Shown here piece by piece: positions 8,428 through 16,514 of a stretch of 64,000 nucleotides of DNA; position 1 is the stretch's first letter, and each line of letters starts with the position of its first letter. Under the pieces are notes generated by a model. It was not told where the DNA came from, made no database searches, and saw only the letters and a program-made list of their open reading frames with translations. Made by a program: the position numbers and the translations under genes. The stretch comes from Phaeacidiphilus oryzae TH49 (GTDB lineage: Bacteria > Actinomycetota > Actinomycetes > Streptomycetales > Streptomycetaceae). The DNA lies in contig NZ_JQMQ01000005.1 in assembly GCF_000744815.1 (NCBI RefSeq), positions 2,984,055 to 3,048,054 on the forward strand, given 5' to 3'.

Positions 8428-9434
8428 CGGAGGGCGGCCGCGCGGAGGGCCTGTTCCGGGTCGATGGAGTGGGCGTCGGCCGTCTTGGCCAGGGCCAGGA
8501 GGAGTTCGCCGAGGTCTTCCTCGGCGGGCGGGGCCTGCGGGGTGAACTCGGTCTCCAGAGGCAGGTCGAGGCCGGCCTTGCGGGCGCGGGAGAGCAGCTT
8601 GGCGGCCAGGGCCAGCGACGGCTGGCCGAGGGGGACGCCGTCGGTGAGGGACTCGCGCTGCTTCTCGGCGGCCTTGAGCTTGTCCCAGGTGGCCTCCAGA
8701 TGCTCGGAGGCGGGGACGCCGGCGTCGGCGAAGACGTGCGGGTGGCGGAAGACGAGCTTGTCGACGATGCCGCCGGCGACCTCGTCGATGCCGAACGGGT
8801 CCTCCGGGTGCTCCTGGGCGATCCGGGAGTGGAAGAGGACCTGGAGGAGGACGTCGCCGAGCTCCTCGCGGAGGGCCGGGCGGTCGCCCTCCTCGATCGC
8901 CTCGACCAGTTCGTAGGACTCCTCGACGAGGTACTTGACCAGGGACTCGTGGGTCTGCTGGGCGTCCCAGGGGCAGCCGCCGGGCGAGCGGAGCCGGTCC
9001 ATCACCGAGACCAGGTCGAGGAGCCGGGCGCCGGGGACGTCGTACGAGCCGGGAAGGACCTCCAGCTCCGGCGCCGGGGACGGCAGCCCGCCCTCGACGG
9101 CGAGGGTGGCCAGCTGCTCGGCGAGCTCCGGCTCGCCGTCGGTGTCCAGGATCCACACGACCGTGCGGCCGCCGTCCGCGGCGGCCGACTCGGCCAGCTC
9201 GCGGGCCCGCGCGGGGGCGTCCACGACCTCCACCCGCACCCCCGCCTGGCGGATCGGCGCCAGCTGGGGATGCTCGGGGTCGCCGACCAGCACCCGGTCG
9301 GCCTCGCGCAGGGTCTCCCAGGCCGGCCAGGAGAGGAGGCCGGGGGCGATCCGGTGGGTGGTGGCCAGCAGGACCAGTCGGCCGGCCGGGGCGGGGGACG
9401 CGGGGTTGTCCACAGGGTCATCGATCTCGGGCAC
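8352..9434 (-). CDS. mazG: Nucleoside triphosphate pyrophosphohydrolase MazG
   Basis: 360 aa. MazG hydrolyses (d)NTPs to NMP and PPi, cleaning nucleotide pools and lowering ppGpp-linked signals. An N-terminal extension of about 140 residues (RLVLLATTHRIAPGLLSWPAW) looks like a degenerate tetrapyrrole-methylase-like domain, as in other actinobacterial MazG proteins. The MazG domain follows: LRSPGGCPWDAQQTHESLVKYLVEESYELVEAI, then EELGDVLLQVLFHSRIA with the metal-binding ExxE(12-28)ExxD pattern, and FRHPHVF. GTG start at 9434. Its last 76 bp overlap the APH gene on the other strand. Confidence 0.93.
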   Translation of the reverse strand: MPEIDDPVDNPASPAPAGRLVLLATTHRIAPGLLSWPAWETLREADRVLVGDPEHPQLAPIRQAGVRVEVVDAPARARELAESAAADGGRTVVWILDTDGEPELAEQLATLAVEGGLPSPAPELEVLPGSYDVPGARLLDLVSVMDRLRSPGGCPWDAQQTHESLVKYLVEESYELVEAIEEGDRPALREELGDVLLQVLFHSRIAQEHPEDPFGIDEVAGGIVDKLVFRHPHVFADAGVPASEHLEATWDKLKAAEKQRESLTDGVPLGQPSLALAAKLLSRARKAGLDLPLETEFTPQAPPAEEDLGELLLALAKTADAHSIDPEQALRAAALRYRARIREAEAGGPSGGSGAGAPAK

Positions 9435-9495
9435 CTCTGAAACCTACCTCTCGTAGGCTCGGGACGAGGATTCCGAAGGGAGGCGGATCGGTTCC

Positions 9496-10158
9496 TCAGG
9501 AGGTGCTGGTCCTGATCCACGGCTGGGTGGCGGCGGCGACGGCCGCCTCCTTGGGGTTCCACCGGCCGTAGCGCGGGTTGACACTCACCGGGTGCTGCTT
9601 GGCGGCGGAGTCGAGCATCGCGGTGATCGCGGCGGAGGCGTTCTGGTCGGTCGGGGCGATGCCCTGGGCGGCCAGCAGCTTCTGCTCGCCGACGCTCATC
9701 CGGAAGTACTCGTCGATGTCGCCCGGCGCAAGGCCGATCTGCTGCAGGAAGACCTGCTCCAGGGCCTGCTCCGAGCCGGTCTGCTGGATCGCCGAGGCGC
9801 GGGCCCGCTCCACCTCCGCGGTGCTCACGGTCAGCCCCTGCGCCTGCAGCTGGTCGTCCACGAGGCGGGACTCGACGAGGAGCTGGAGGGTGTGCCGGAC
9901 CAGCCCGGCCGCCTCGGTCCCGCCACCGCCGGTCTGCACGGCGGCCGAGCTGAGGGCGCTGCGGTACGCGGTGAGGTGCGAGTCCAGGGCGGCGGTGGTG
10001 ATCCGCTGGTCGCCGACGATGGCCGCGGCGCCGGGGTGGGCGGTGGCCCCGCAGGCCGTCAGGGCGATCGCGGCCGCGATCCCGAGGGCTCCGAGCGCGG
10101 CACGGCGTCGCAGGGCGGATGCGGTCGCTGACGCGGACGCGGTGGGCGCGGGACGCAT
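9496..10158 (-). CDS. SurA-N-like periplasmic lipoprotein
   Basis: 220-aa lipoprotein. Residues 1-41 are a signal peptide ending in the lipobox LTAC (ALGIAAAIALTAC). The rest resembles the N-terminal substrate-binding domain of SurA/PrsA-type chaperones: AAIVGDQRITTAALDSHLTAYR, LVRHTLQLLVESRLVDDQLQAQG and STAEVERARASAI, without a PPIase domain. ATG at 10158 has AGGAGG five bases upstream. It follows the EamA-like gene direction and precedes mazG, the usual streptomycete arrangement. Likely role: folding or trafficking of exported proteins. Confidence 0.87.
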   Translation of the reverse strand: MRPAPTASASATASALRRRAALGALGIAAAIALTACGATAHPGAAAIVGDQRITTAALDSHLTAYRSALSSAAVQTGGGGTEAAGLVRHTLQLLVESRLVDDQLQAQGLTVSTAEVERARASAIQQTGSEQALEQVFLQQIGLAPGDIDEYFRMSVGEQKLLAAQGIAPTDQNASAAITAMLDSAAKQHPVSVNPRYGRWNPKEAAVAAATQPWIRTSTS

Positions 10159-10266
10159 GGAGCCTCCTGGTGCTGACGAGGTGTCAACTGACGGCCGGTC
10201 AAGAGAATAGAGAGCCGCGGTCCGGCACGCCACCATGCGTACGTGGTGGCGCGCCGTGTCCGCGGG

Positions 10267-11139
10267 TCAGATCCCCTCCGGGGAGGCCTCGGCGGCGTCT
10301 CCGGAGACCTCGCCGAACCGGGCCAGGGCCAGCGCGCCGGCGATCGCGACGACGAACCCGAGTACGGCCAGCGGGACCATCCCGGGACGCGTCCGGTCGC
10401 CCAGCAGCAGCACGCCGAGGAGGGCCGGCGGCGCCGTCTCGGTGAGGACCATGGCCGCCGTGGCGGTGGTGACCTTGCCGCCGCGGACCGCCTCGGTCAT
10501 GAAGACGAAGGCCACCGCCCCGCCCGCGAGCAGCGCGTACGAGGCGGGCTCGGTGAAGAGCGGGCCGATGTGCGGCCAGCCGACCGCGGGGAGCACCCGG
10601 ACGGCGAGTCCGACGACCGCGAAGCCCAGGCCGCAGAGGGCGCCCATCACCAGCGCACGCGCCGGCTCGTGCAACCTCCAGACCGCCCCTCCGATCGCGG
10701 CGAGCAGCGCCACCGCGACCAGCAGACCCCAGTGGAAGGCGAAGGACGGCTGCCGGTGGCCCTCCGCCCCCGCCGTGACGCCCAGCACGGCGAGCCCGAC
10801 GCAGACCGCGCCGACGCCCGCCCACTCCGCCCGGCCGAGCCGCAGCCTGAGGACGAACGCCCCGGCCACCGCGGTCACCGCGAGCGCCGCCGCCAGCGCG
10901 GCCTGCACCACGTAGAGCGGCAGCGAGCGCAGCGCGATCAGCTGGGCGATGAAGCCGAGGAGGTCGAGCCCGAGGCCGCAGATGTAGGGGATGTTGAGCA
11001 TCGCCCGCGCGGTGCCCAGCAGCCCCCCGCCGGCCTCCTCGGAGGCGGGCGGGTGCCGACTGGCGCCGAGTGCCTGCAGCACCATGGCGCAGCCGAAGAA
11101 GACGGCGGCGCCCAGCGCCATCACGAGTCCAAGTGCCAC
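10267..11139 (-). CDS. DMT/EamA-type membrane transporter
   Basis: 290-aa protein with about ten hydrophobic segments (for example ALGLVMALGAAVFFGCAMVL, LAAALAVTAVAGAFVL, GVGAVCVGLAVLGV, MVPLAVLGFVVAIAGALAL), in two halves as in drug/metabolite-transporter family permeases. GTG start at 11139. Substrate and direction cannot be inferred. It is 54 bp upstream (transcriptionally downstream) of the kinase gene and may be cotranscribed with it. Confidence 0.82.
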   Translation of the reverse strand: MALGLVMALGAAVFFGCAMVLQALGASRHPPASEEAGGGLLGTARAMLNIPYICGLGLDLLGFIAQLIALRSLPLYVVQAALAAALAVTAVAGAFVLRLRLGRAEWAGVGAVCVGLAVLGVTAGAEGHRQPSFAFHWGLLVAVALLAAIGGAVWRLHEPARALVMGALCGLGFAVVGLAVRVLPAVGWPHIGPLFTEPASYALLAGGAVAFVFMTEAVRGGKVTTATAAMVLTETAPPALLGVLLLGDRTRPGMVPLAVLGFVVAIAGALALARFGEVSGDAAEASPEGI

Positions 11140-11193
11140 CGGCGCAGACTACCGTCAGCGGGGGTGATCGCCCGCAGCGGCGGTCGGGGCCGC

Positions 11194-12927
11194 TCAGCGG
11201 GTGCCGAAGCGCAGGGGCTGGATCCAGTCGAGCAGGGTGCGGATCTCCCGCACCCTCGGGTGGACCGGGCCGAGCCTCGGCTCCAGCTCCATCAGCAGGG
11301 TGAGGAGGGTCTCCCAGGCGCCGGCCAGGTCGCGGGTGGTCATCAGCAGCTCGCCGATGTGCAGCCGGATCCGCTCGGCCCGCTCGGGGTCGGTGTCCAG
11401 GCCGCGCGCCAGCCGCTCCTGGTGGATGGCAAGCAGCCCGCGGTAGGCGGCGAGGGCGCCGGCGGCGTCGCCGATCCGGGCCTGGCAGCCGGCCGCCAGG
11501 TAGCCGCACTCCAGCGCCTCCGGATCGCTCGCGCCCCGCTCGGCCACCAGATCGGTGGCCAGGGCGGTGAACTCGGCCATCGCCGCCGCGAGTTGGCGGT
11601 CCCGCATGAGGAGCTCGGCGCGGTAGCGGCGGAGCGCCCGCGACTGGTCGGCGGAGAGCTCGCGGTGCGCGGCCGGGTCGTCGAGCACCGCGCTGAGCAG
11701 ACCGGCCGCGTCCGCGCTGCGGCCGCTCTCGTAGAGCTCCGCGGCCCGCATCGCGGCGTCGGCGGGCCGGATCCCGCCGCCGGTCGCGGCCCGGGGCGCG
11801 CCGATGACGAAGTCGCCGCCGCCCGCGCGCTCGGCTGCGGGCCCGACGGCGGCGCCGGTGACGGCAGCGGGCCGCGCGAAGGCCGGTCCGAAACGCGGAC
11901 CCGCCGCCGTCCCCCCTCCCCCGGTCACCCGGACGGGGCCGAGCGGAAAGCGATAGGGGACCGTCGGATCGGCCCCGGCGGCCCCGGTCCCGGCCCCGGG
12001 CCCGGCCCCCGCCGCCCGCAGCCCCTCCGGGCTCCGCTCCGAGGCCGGGAGGAACGGCAGCAGCCGCGCGTACACCTCCTCCGCGCAGGCCGGCCGCCCG
12101 GCGGGCTCCTTGGCGAGGAGGTCGAGGATCAGCCGCTCCAGCGGCGCCGGCACCTCCGGCCGCAGCTCCCGTACCGGCCTCGGCGCGCTGACCAGGTGCT
12201 CGTGCATGACGGCCAGCGCCGACCCGCCGGTGAACGGCGGATCGCCGAGCAGCAGCGCGTGGAGGACGCAGCCCAGCGCGTACAGGTCCCCGCGCGGCTC
12301 GATGGCCCCGGTGGCGGCCTGCTCGGGCGCCATGTAGGTCGGCGTCCCGACCGGGGTGCCGCTGCGGGTCAGCCGGCTCAGCTCGGGCTCGAAGGCGGCC
12401 GCGATGCCGAGGTCGAGGAGCACCGCCCGGCCGTCCGGGCGCAGGATGACGTTGTTGGGCTTGACGTCCCGGTGCACCACCCCGGCCGCGTGGACCGCGG
12501 AGAGGGCGCCGGCCAGCTGCGCGGCCAGCGCGGCCGCCCAGGCCACCGGCAGCGGACCGCGCTCGTCGATCAGATCGGCCAGCCCGATACCGTCCAGGCG
12601 CTGCATGACGAGGAAGAGCCGCTCGCCGTCCTGCCCGGCGTCGTAGACGGTGACGATCCCGGGGTGGTCGAGGGCGGCCGCGGTCCGGCACTCGCGGAGG
12701 AAGCGGGTCCGCAGGTCCGCGGTCTCGGCGGAGTCCGCGAGTACCGGCCCGGCGGGGGCGCCGGCCAGGGTGCCGGCCGAGGCGTCGAGGTCTCCGCGGA
12801 GCAGCTTCACCGCGACCGGGCGCCCGAGGCGCTCGTCGGTGGCCGCCCAGACCTGGCCCATTCCGCCGCGGCCGATCGGGCCGTCCAGCCGGTAGCGGCC
12901 GGCGACCACCCTCGGTCGTCCGCTCAC
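11194..12927 (-). CDS. Soluble Ser/Thr protein kinase with TPR-like C-terminus
   Basis: 577-aa Hanks-type kinase. The kinase domain covers about residues 10-290: glycine loop IGRGGMGQVW, VAVKLL lysine, catalytic VVHRDVKPNNVIL, DLG in place of DFG (LLDLGIAAAF), and activation segment GTPVGTPTYMAPEQ. After a low-complexity linker the last 200 residues are helical repeats resembling TPRs (MRAAELYESGRSADAAGLLSAVL, RYRAELLMRDRQLAAAMAEF). No transmembrane helix is seen, so it is cytosolic. GTG at 12927 overlaps the stop of the membrane protein gene by 4 bp, implying translational coupling and possibly a membrane partner or substrate. Confidence 0.92.
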   Translation of the reverse strand: MSGRPRVVAGRYRLDGPIGRGGMGQVWAATDERLGRPVAVKLLRGDLDASAGTLAGAPAGPVLADSAETADLRTRFLRECRTAAALDHPGIVTVYDAGQDGERLFLVMQRLDGIGLADLIDERGPLPVAWAAALAAQLAGALSAVHAAGVVHRDVKPNNVILRPDGRAVLLDLGIAAAFEPELSRLTRSGTPVGTPTYMAPEQAATGAIEPRGDLYALGCVLHALLLGDPPFTGGSALAVMHEHLVSAPRPVRELRPEVPAPLERLILDLLAKEPAGRPACAEEVYARLLPFLPASERSPEGLRAAGAGPGAGTGAAGADPTVPYRFPLGPVRVTGGGGTAAGPRFGPAFARPAAVTGAAVGPAAERAGGGDFVIGAPRAATGGGIRPADAAMRAAELYESGRSADAAGLLSAVLDDPAAHRELSADQSRALRRYRAELLMRDRQLAAAMAEFTALATDLVAERGASDPEALECGYLAAGCQARIGDAAGALAAYRGLLAIHQERLARGLDTDPERAERIRLHIGELLMTTRDLAGAWETLLTLLMELEPRLGPVHPRVREIRTLLDWIQPLRFGTR

Positions 12928-13469
12928 CTGCCGCCCTCCAAGTCCCGCCCGAGCCTGCGGAGTTCCTCGCCCAGGTCGACGCTGCCGCCGTAGAGGGTGG
13001 CGGGCGGCGCGGCCGGGGCCGGGGGCGGGGGCGGCGGCATGACGGGGGCGACCTGCGCGACCGGACCGACCGGCGCCACCGGGCCGACCGGCGTCCACGG
13101 CGGCGGCAGCGCCGGCGGCCGGTACCCGGGCACCGGCCGCTGCCGCGCGGACTCCCGCTGCCAGTACAGGAATTCGGCGACGAAATGGGCCGGCGTCCCC
13201 AGCAGCGCGAGGAGGACCACCGGACCGAAGAGCCCGAGCGGCGGGGTGGCCCCGCCCGAGCTGCCGGCGACCACCCACTCGGCCACCGTCACGGCGAACG
13301 CGCCTGCCGCCCCCCACCAGGCCCGCCGGGTGCGGCGCAGAACGGCGAGCCACAGCGCGGGCACGAACCCGATCAGCCCGAGGGACCCCAGCGGTACCAG
13401 CACGAGCAGCAGGGGCAGGTACCGCCACCGGCCGGCCGGGGCGGGGCGTGAGGGGTACGGGTCCGCCAT
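12924..13469 (-). CDS. Membrane protein with Pro-rich tail, kinase-coupled
   Basis: 181 aa. Three or four hydrophobic segments (YLPLLLVLVPLGSLGLIGFV, WWGAAGAFAVTVAEWVVAG, LFGPVVLLALLGTPAHF) are followed by a Pro/Val-rich tail and a charged end GEELRRLGRDLEGG. No family recognised. Its stop overlaps the GTG of the Ser/Thr kinase (GTGA), so both are made together. It could be a membrane anchor, sensor or substrate for the kinase; this is inferred only from the overlap. Confidence 0.72.
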   Translation of the reverse strand: MADPYPSRPAPAGRWRYLPLLLVLVPLGSLGLIGFVPALWLAVLRRTRRAWWGAAGAFAVTVAEWVVAGSSGGATPPLGLFGPVVLLALLGTPAHFVAEFLYWQRESARQRPVPGYRPPALPPPWTPVGPVAPVGPVAQVAPVMPPPPPPAPAAPPATLYGGSVDLGEELRRLGRDLEGGR

Positions 13470-13599
13470 GCGGGGCTCCAGCGGAGTGAGTCGACAGCGG
13501 CCTGCATATTATCAACACACAGTGATCACAGGGAACTCATCCATCAACCCGTGACCTCGGCCGATCCCCTGCTCCGAAGGCGTTCTGACGCCCGTTCGA

Positions 13600-15660
13600 C
13601 TACGGCAGCCGCAGCCGGCCCTCGGCGACCCCCTCGGTCAGCAGTCGCGCCAGCCGCGCGCCCCCCTCGGCGGCCGCCCGCAGCCGCTCCTCGAACTCCG
13701 CGATCCTGCGGAACTCCCGCCCGTAGCCGCGCTGCTGGTCGAGCGGCAGCCTCGGCACCCGGAGCCGGCGGACGTCCCGGCGCGAGAGGGTGGCGGTGGT
13801 GCCGGCGCTTCCGGCTGCCGCGGCGGCCGCCCTGAGGAAGCCGGCCAGGAACCAGGGGTCGAGCAACTCCGCCGCGGGCCGCAGCACTTGGCAGCCGCGC
13901 GCGGTGGCCTCGGCAGGCGCCGCCTCGCCCTCGCCGAGCACCCGCACCTCCTCGCCGCGGACCAGCAGGTCGCCGGGGCGGCAGCCGGCATCGGCGGGCA
14001 GCAGCTCCAGCCCCCCGCCGCGCAGCAGTTCGGCGACGGCGACGGTGGAGCGGGCGCGGTCCCCCGCTCCACCGCCGACCGGCGCCGGAGCCGGCAGCAA
14101 CCGCTCCAGCGGCGCCAGCCCGGCCAGCTCCTCGGCGACCTTCCGATGCAGCCCCTCGACCGCGTCCAGCGCCTGGTCGACGGAGGGCGGGAGGTGCCGG
14201 CCCGGCGTCAGGTCGACCTCCTCGTCCAGCAGGTCGACCAGCGGAACGCTGCGGTACACGCCGGGGCGCGCGACCGGCTGCGAGCCGGAGCGCAGCCAGG
14301 CCGCCCAGGCCTCGCGGACCGCCGCGTACGCTCCCTCCGGCGCGCCGGCGTCCACCAGCAGTACCCGCTCCGGTGCGGCAGCCTGCGGCTCCGGACGGCG
14401 CAGGACCCAGATGTGCAGCGGCACCGAGGAGGGCGCGGCCAGGCCGGGGGGCAGCGCGACGACGGCCAGCACCGCTCCCCGGCGCAGCAGTTCGGCCCGG
14501 ATCCGGCGCCCGGAGCGCCGGGCGGCGACCGCGCCGGGCAGCAGCAGCACCGCCCGGCCGCCGGGCCGCACCCGCGCCAACGCATCCTGCGCCCAGGCGA
14601 GTTCGGACTCCGCCCGGGGCGGCAGCCCGTACTCCCAGCGCGGGTCGTAGGCGGAGTCCTCGGCGCCCCAGTTGCGGTCGTTGTACGGCGGCCGGCTCAG
14701 CACGGCGTCCACGAGGGGCGCCCGGCCGTCCCCGGCCCCGCCGTCCCGCAGCGAGTCGGCCTGCCGGACGTCGATGACCTGGCCGCCGTCGGCCCGCGCC
14801 GGCTCGTGGACGGCCAGCCGGAGCCGGGCGAGCGCCGCCGCGGCCGGGTCCGCCTCCGCACCGGACAGCCGGACCGCGCCCGCGCGGCCCGCGGCCAGCA
14901 GCAGCGCGCCGGTCCCGCAGGCCGGATCGGCCACGGCGGGCGCGGCGGGCGCGGCGGCTTCGGTGCCGCCGGAGCGCCCCGCCCCCGATGACCCCGCCCC
15001 TGACGGCCCGGCCCCTGACGACCCGGTCCCGGCGTCCGCCGCAGCGTCCGCGAGTTCCGCGAGGAGGTCCGCCAGCTCCGCGGGCAGCACCGCGCCCTGC
15101 CGGAAGGCGGACTCCGGCGGCAGGGCGAGCAGTTCCTCGGCCGCCGCGTCCGGCCCGACCTCCTCGGCGAGCCGGGCCGCCAGGCGGGCCAGCGAGAGCT
15201 CGGTGCTGCCGTAGAGCGAGGGAAGCCCGAGGCCGCGGGCGCCCTGCGGGCCGAGGGCCGCGACCGCGGCCTCCCGCGCGAGGGTCGGCAGCGCGGTCGC
15301 GAGCTCCACCGCCGGGCGTCCGGCCAGCTCCCGCCACCGGCCGGGAGCCCGCTGCACCACCAGCACCTGGGCCAGGGCGAGGACGAGCGGGGAGCCGGCC
15401 GCGTCCCGCAGCAGGTCGAGATGGCGGCGGATCTCGTCGCGCAGCGGCAGTTCACGCAGCCTGCCGTGGGCCCGCAGCCAGGCGTCGACCTCGGTGAGCG
15501 AGAAGGCGGGGCTGGTCTCGCTGCCCCCGACCGGCCGCGGGAAGTCGGCGTGGCGCCGCCGCCAGTTGCTGACCGCGGCCCGGCCGACACCGGCGATACG
15601 GGCGATCTCGGCCGCGCTGACCTGGGGAATGGACTCCTGCTCCGGCATGGCGCCGAGCAT
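13600..15660 (-). CDS. Orphan N6-adenine DNA methylase-like protein (HsdM type)
   Basis: 686 aa. An N-terminal helix-turn-helix (AAEIARIAGVGRAAVSNWRRR, a DNA-binding element) precedes a gamma-type N6 methyltransferase core: SAM motif I ADPACGTGALLLAAG and later motifs. Motif IV, normally NPPY/F, reads SRPPYNDRNWG, so the catalytic Asn is replaced by Arg. The C-terminus (about 480 on) resembles a type I specificity/target region. No restriction subunit is adjacent. ATG at 15660; a second ATG at 15648 (MPEQESIPQ) is possible. It may be a catalytically dead DNA-binding regulator; the fold call is firm, activity is not. Confidence 0.82.
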   Translation of the reverse strand: MLGAMPEQESIPQVSAAEIARIAGVGRAAVSNWRRRHADFPRPVGGSETSPAFSLTEVDAWLRAHGRLRELPLRDEIRRHLDLLRDAAGSPLVLALAQVLVVQRAPGRWRELAGRPAVELATALPTLAREAAVAALGPQGARGLGLPSLYGSTELSLARLAARLAEEVGPDAAAEELLALPPESAFRQGAVLPAELADLLAELADAAADAGTGSSGAGPSGAGSSGAGRSGGTEAAAPAAPAVADPACGTGALLLAAGRAGAVRLSGAEADPAAAALARLRLAVHEPARADGGQVIDVRQADSLRDGGAGDGRAPLVDAVLSRPPYNDRNWGAEDSAYDPRWEYGLPPRAESELAWAQDALARVRPGGRAVLLLPGAVAARRSGRRIRAELLRRGAVLAVVALPPGLAAPSSVPLHIWVLRRPEPQAAAPERVLLVDAGAPEGAYAAVREAWAAWLRSGSQPVARPGVYRSVPLVDLLDEEVDLTPGRHLPPSVDQALDAVEGLHRKVAEELAGLAPLERLLPAPAPVGGGAGDRARSTVAVAELLRGGGLELLPADAGCRPGDLLVRGEEVRVLGEGEAAPAEATARGCQVLRPAAELLDPWFLAGFLRAAAAAAGSAGTTATLSRRDVRRLRVPRLPLDQQRGYGREFRRIAEFEERLRAAAEGGARLARLLTEGVAEGRLRLP

Positions 15661-15819
15661 ACCCAGCGACGGCCTCGCGATGCGTACACAGCGTGAATCG
15701 CATCAACAATCCAAAGAGTGGTTGACACTATTCACAGCCCATGGTGTTCTTAAGCCGTCGCCGGGCCACGAAGCGGCTCCGGCACCTCAGTCGACCGTGT
15801 CTCATCAGGGGGGACAACC

Positions 15820-16431
15820 ATGTCCAGCACTCTTCTGCGCACCGGCCTGGCCGCGTTCACAGGGCTGGCCCTCGCTCTCGGTTCCGCCGCCTGCTCGCCC
15901 ACCAGTACCGTGAACACCTCGGCCGCGAACGGATCGAGCTCCGGCGCGAAGTCCGGCGGAAGCAAGTCGGGTTCGGGTTCGGGTTCCGGTTCGGGCTCGT
16001 CCGGCAAGTCCGGTAGCCACACCGCCGCCGTCGGCGACACCCTCCACCTCAGCGGCATGTCCACCGACGCCGACGTCACCGTCCTGAAGGTGGTGTCCAA
16101 GGCCCAGCCGACGGACGAGTTCAGCCAGCCGGACAACGGCAAGCGCTTCTACGCCGTGCAGTTCCGGATCAAGGACACCGGCACCGGCGCCTACGACGAC
16201 TCACCGAGCAACGGCGCAGAGGTGGTGGACAGCGCGGGCCAGCACTACGAGGCGGACGTCAACGACACCAAGGCCGGCCAGAGCCTGCCGGCCGAGCTGA
16301 AGATCGCCCCCGGCGACAGCGCGGTCGGCTTCATCACCTTCCAGGTCCCGGTCGGCACCAGGATCACCAAGGTCCAGTTCGCCCTGGACAGCGGCTTCTC
16401 CGACCAGACCGGCCAGTGGAAGGTCGCCTGA
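15820..16431 (+). CDS. DUF4352-type secreted lipoprotein
   Basis: 203 aa. Signal peptide with lipobox GSAAC near residue 25, then a Ser/Gly/Lys linker (about 30-70) and an Ig-like beta domain: VGDTLHLSG, GKRFYAVQFRIKDTGTGAYDD, LKIAPGDSAVGFITFQVPVGTRI. This is the DUF4352 pattern, usually an extracellular domain with unknown ligand. ATG at 15820 follows a GGGGGG-rich RBS. A consensus -35 TTGACA lies at 15722-15727, but no clear -10. A strong bidirectional terminator follows directly. Confidence 0.85.
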   Translation: MSSTLLRTGLAAFTGLALALGSAACSPTSTVNTSAANGSSSGAKSGGSKSGSGSGSGSGSSGKSGSHTAAVGDTLHLSGMSTDADVTVLKVVSKAQPTDEFSQPDNGKRFYAVQFRIKDTGTGAYDDSPSNGAEVVDSAGQHYEADVNDTKAGQSLPAELKIAPGDSAVGFITFQVPVGTRITKVQFALDSGFSDQTGQWKVA

Positions 16432-16433
16432 GC

Positions 16434-16469
16434 CTCCCCCGGGGCGGCCGGGGGGACGCCCCGGGGGAG
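16434..16469. terminator. Bidirectional hairpin terminator between DUF4352 gene and mfd
   Basis: CTCCCCCGGGGCG (16434-16446) pairs perfectly with CGCCCCGGGGGAG (16457-16469) around a 10-nt loop. It starts two bases after the lipoprotein stop and lies before the end of convergent mfd, so it can stop transcripts from both sides. No U-tract is needed for many actinobacterial terminators. Confidence 0.8.
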
Positions 16470-16514
16470 CCGGCCGGCGCCCCCTCCCCCGCCTCCCCGA
16501 CTCCGCTGCTTCCC

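Noticed and set aside
6294-9440. 1048-codon + strand frame
   Set aside because: Out of frame with the HAD and APH genes and antisense to mazG; Arg/Pro/Gly-rich composition without domains.
12300-12500. Inactive kinase because DFG reads DLG
   Set aside because: The metal-binding Asp is kept and DLG is common in active bacterial kinases; lysine, HRD and activation loop are intact.
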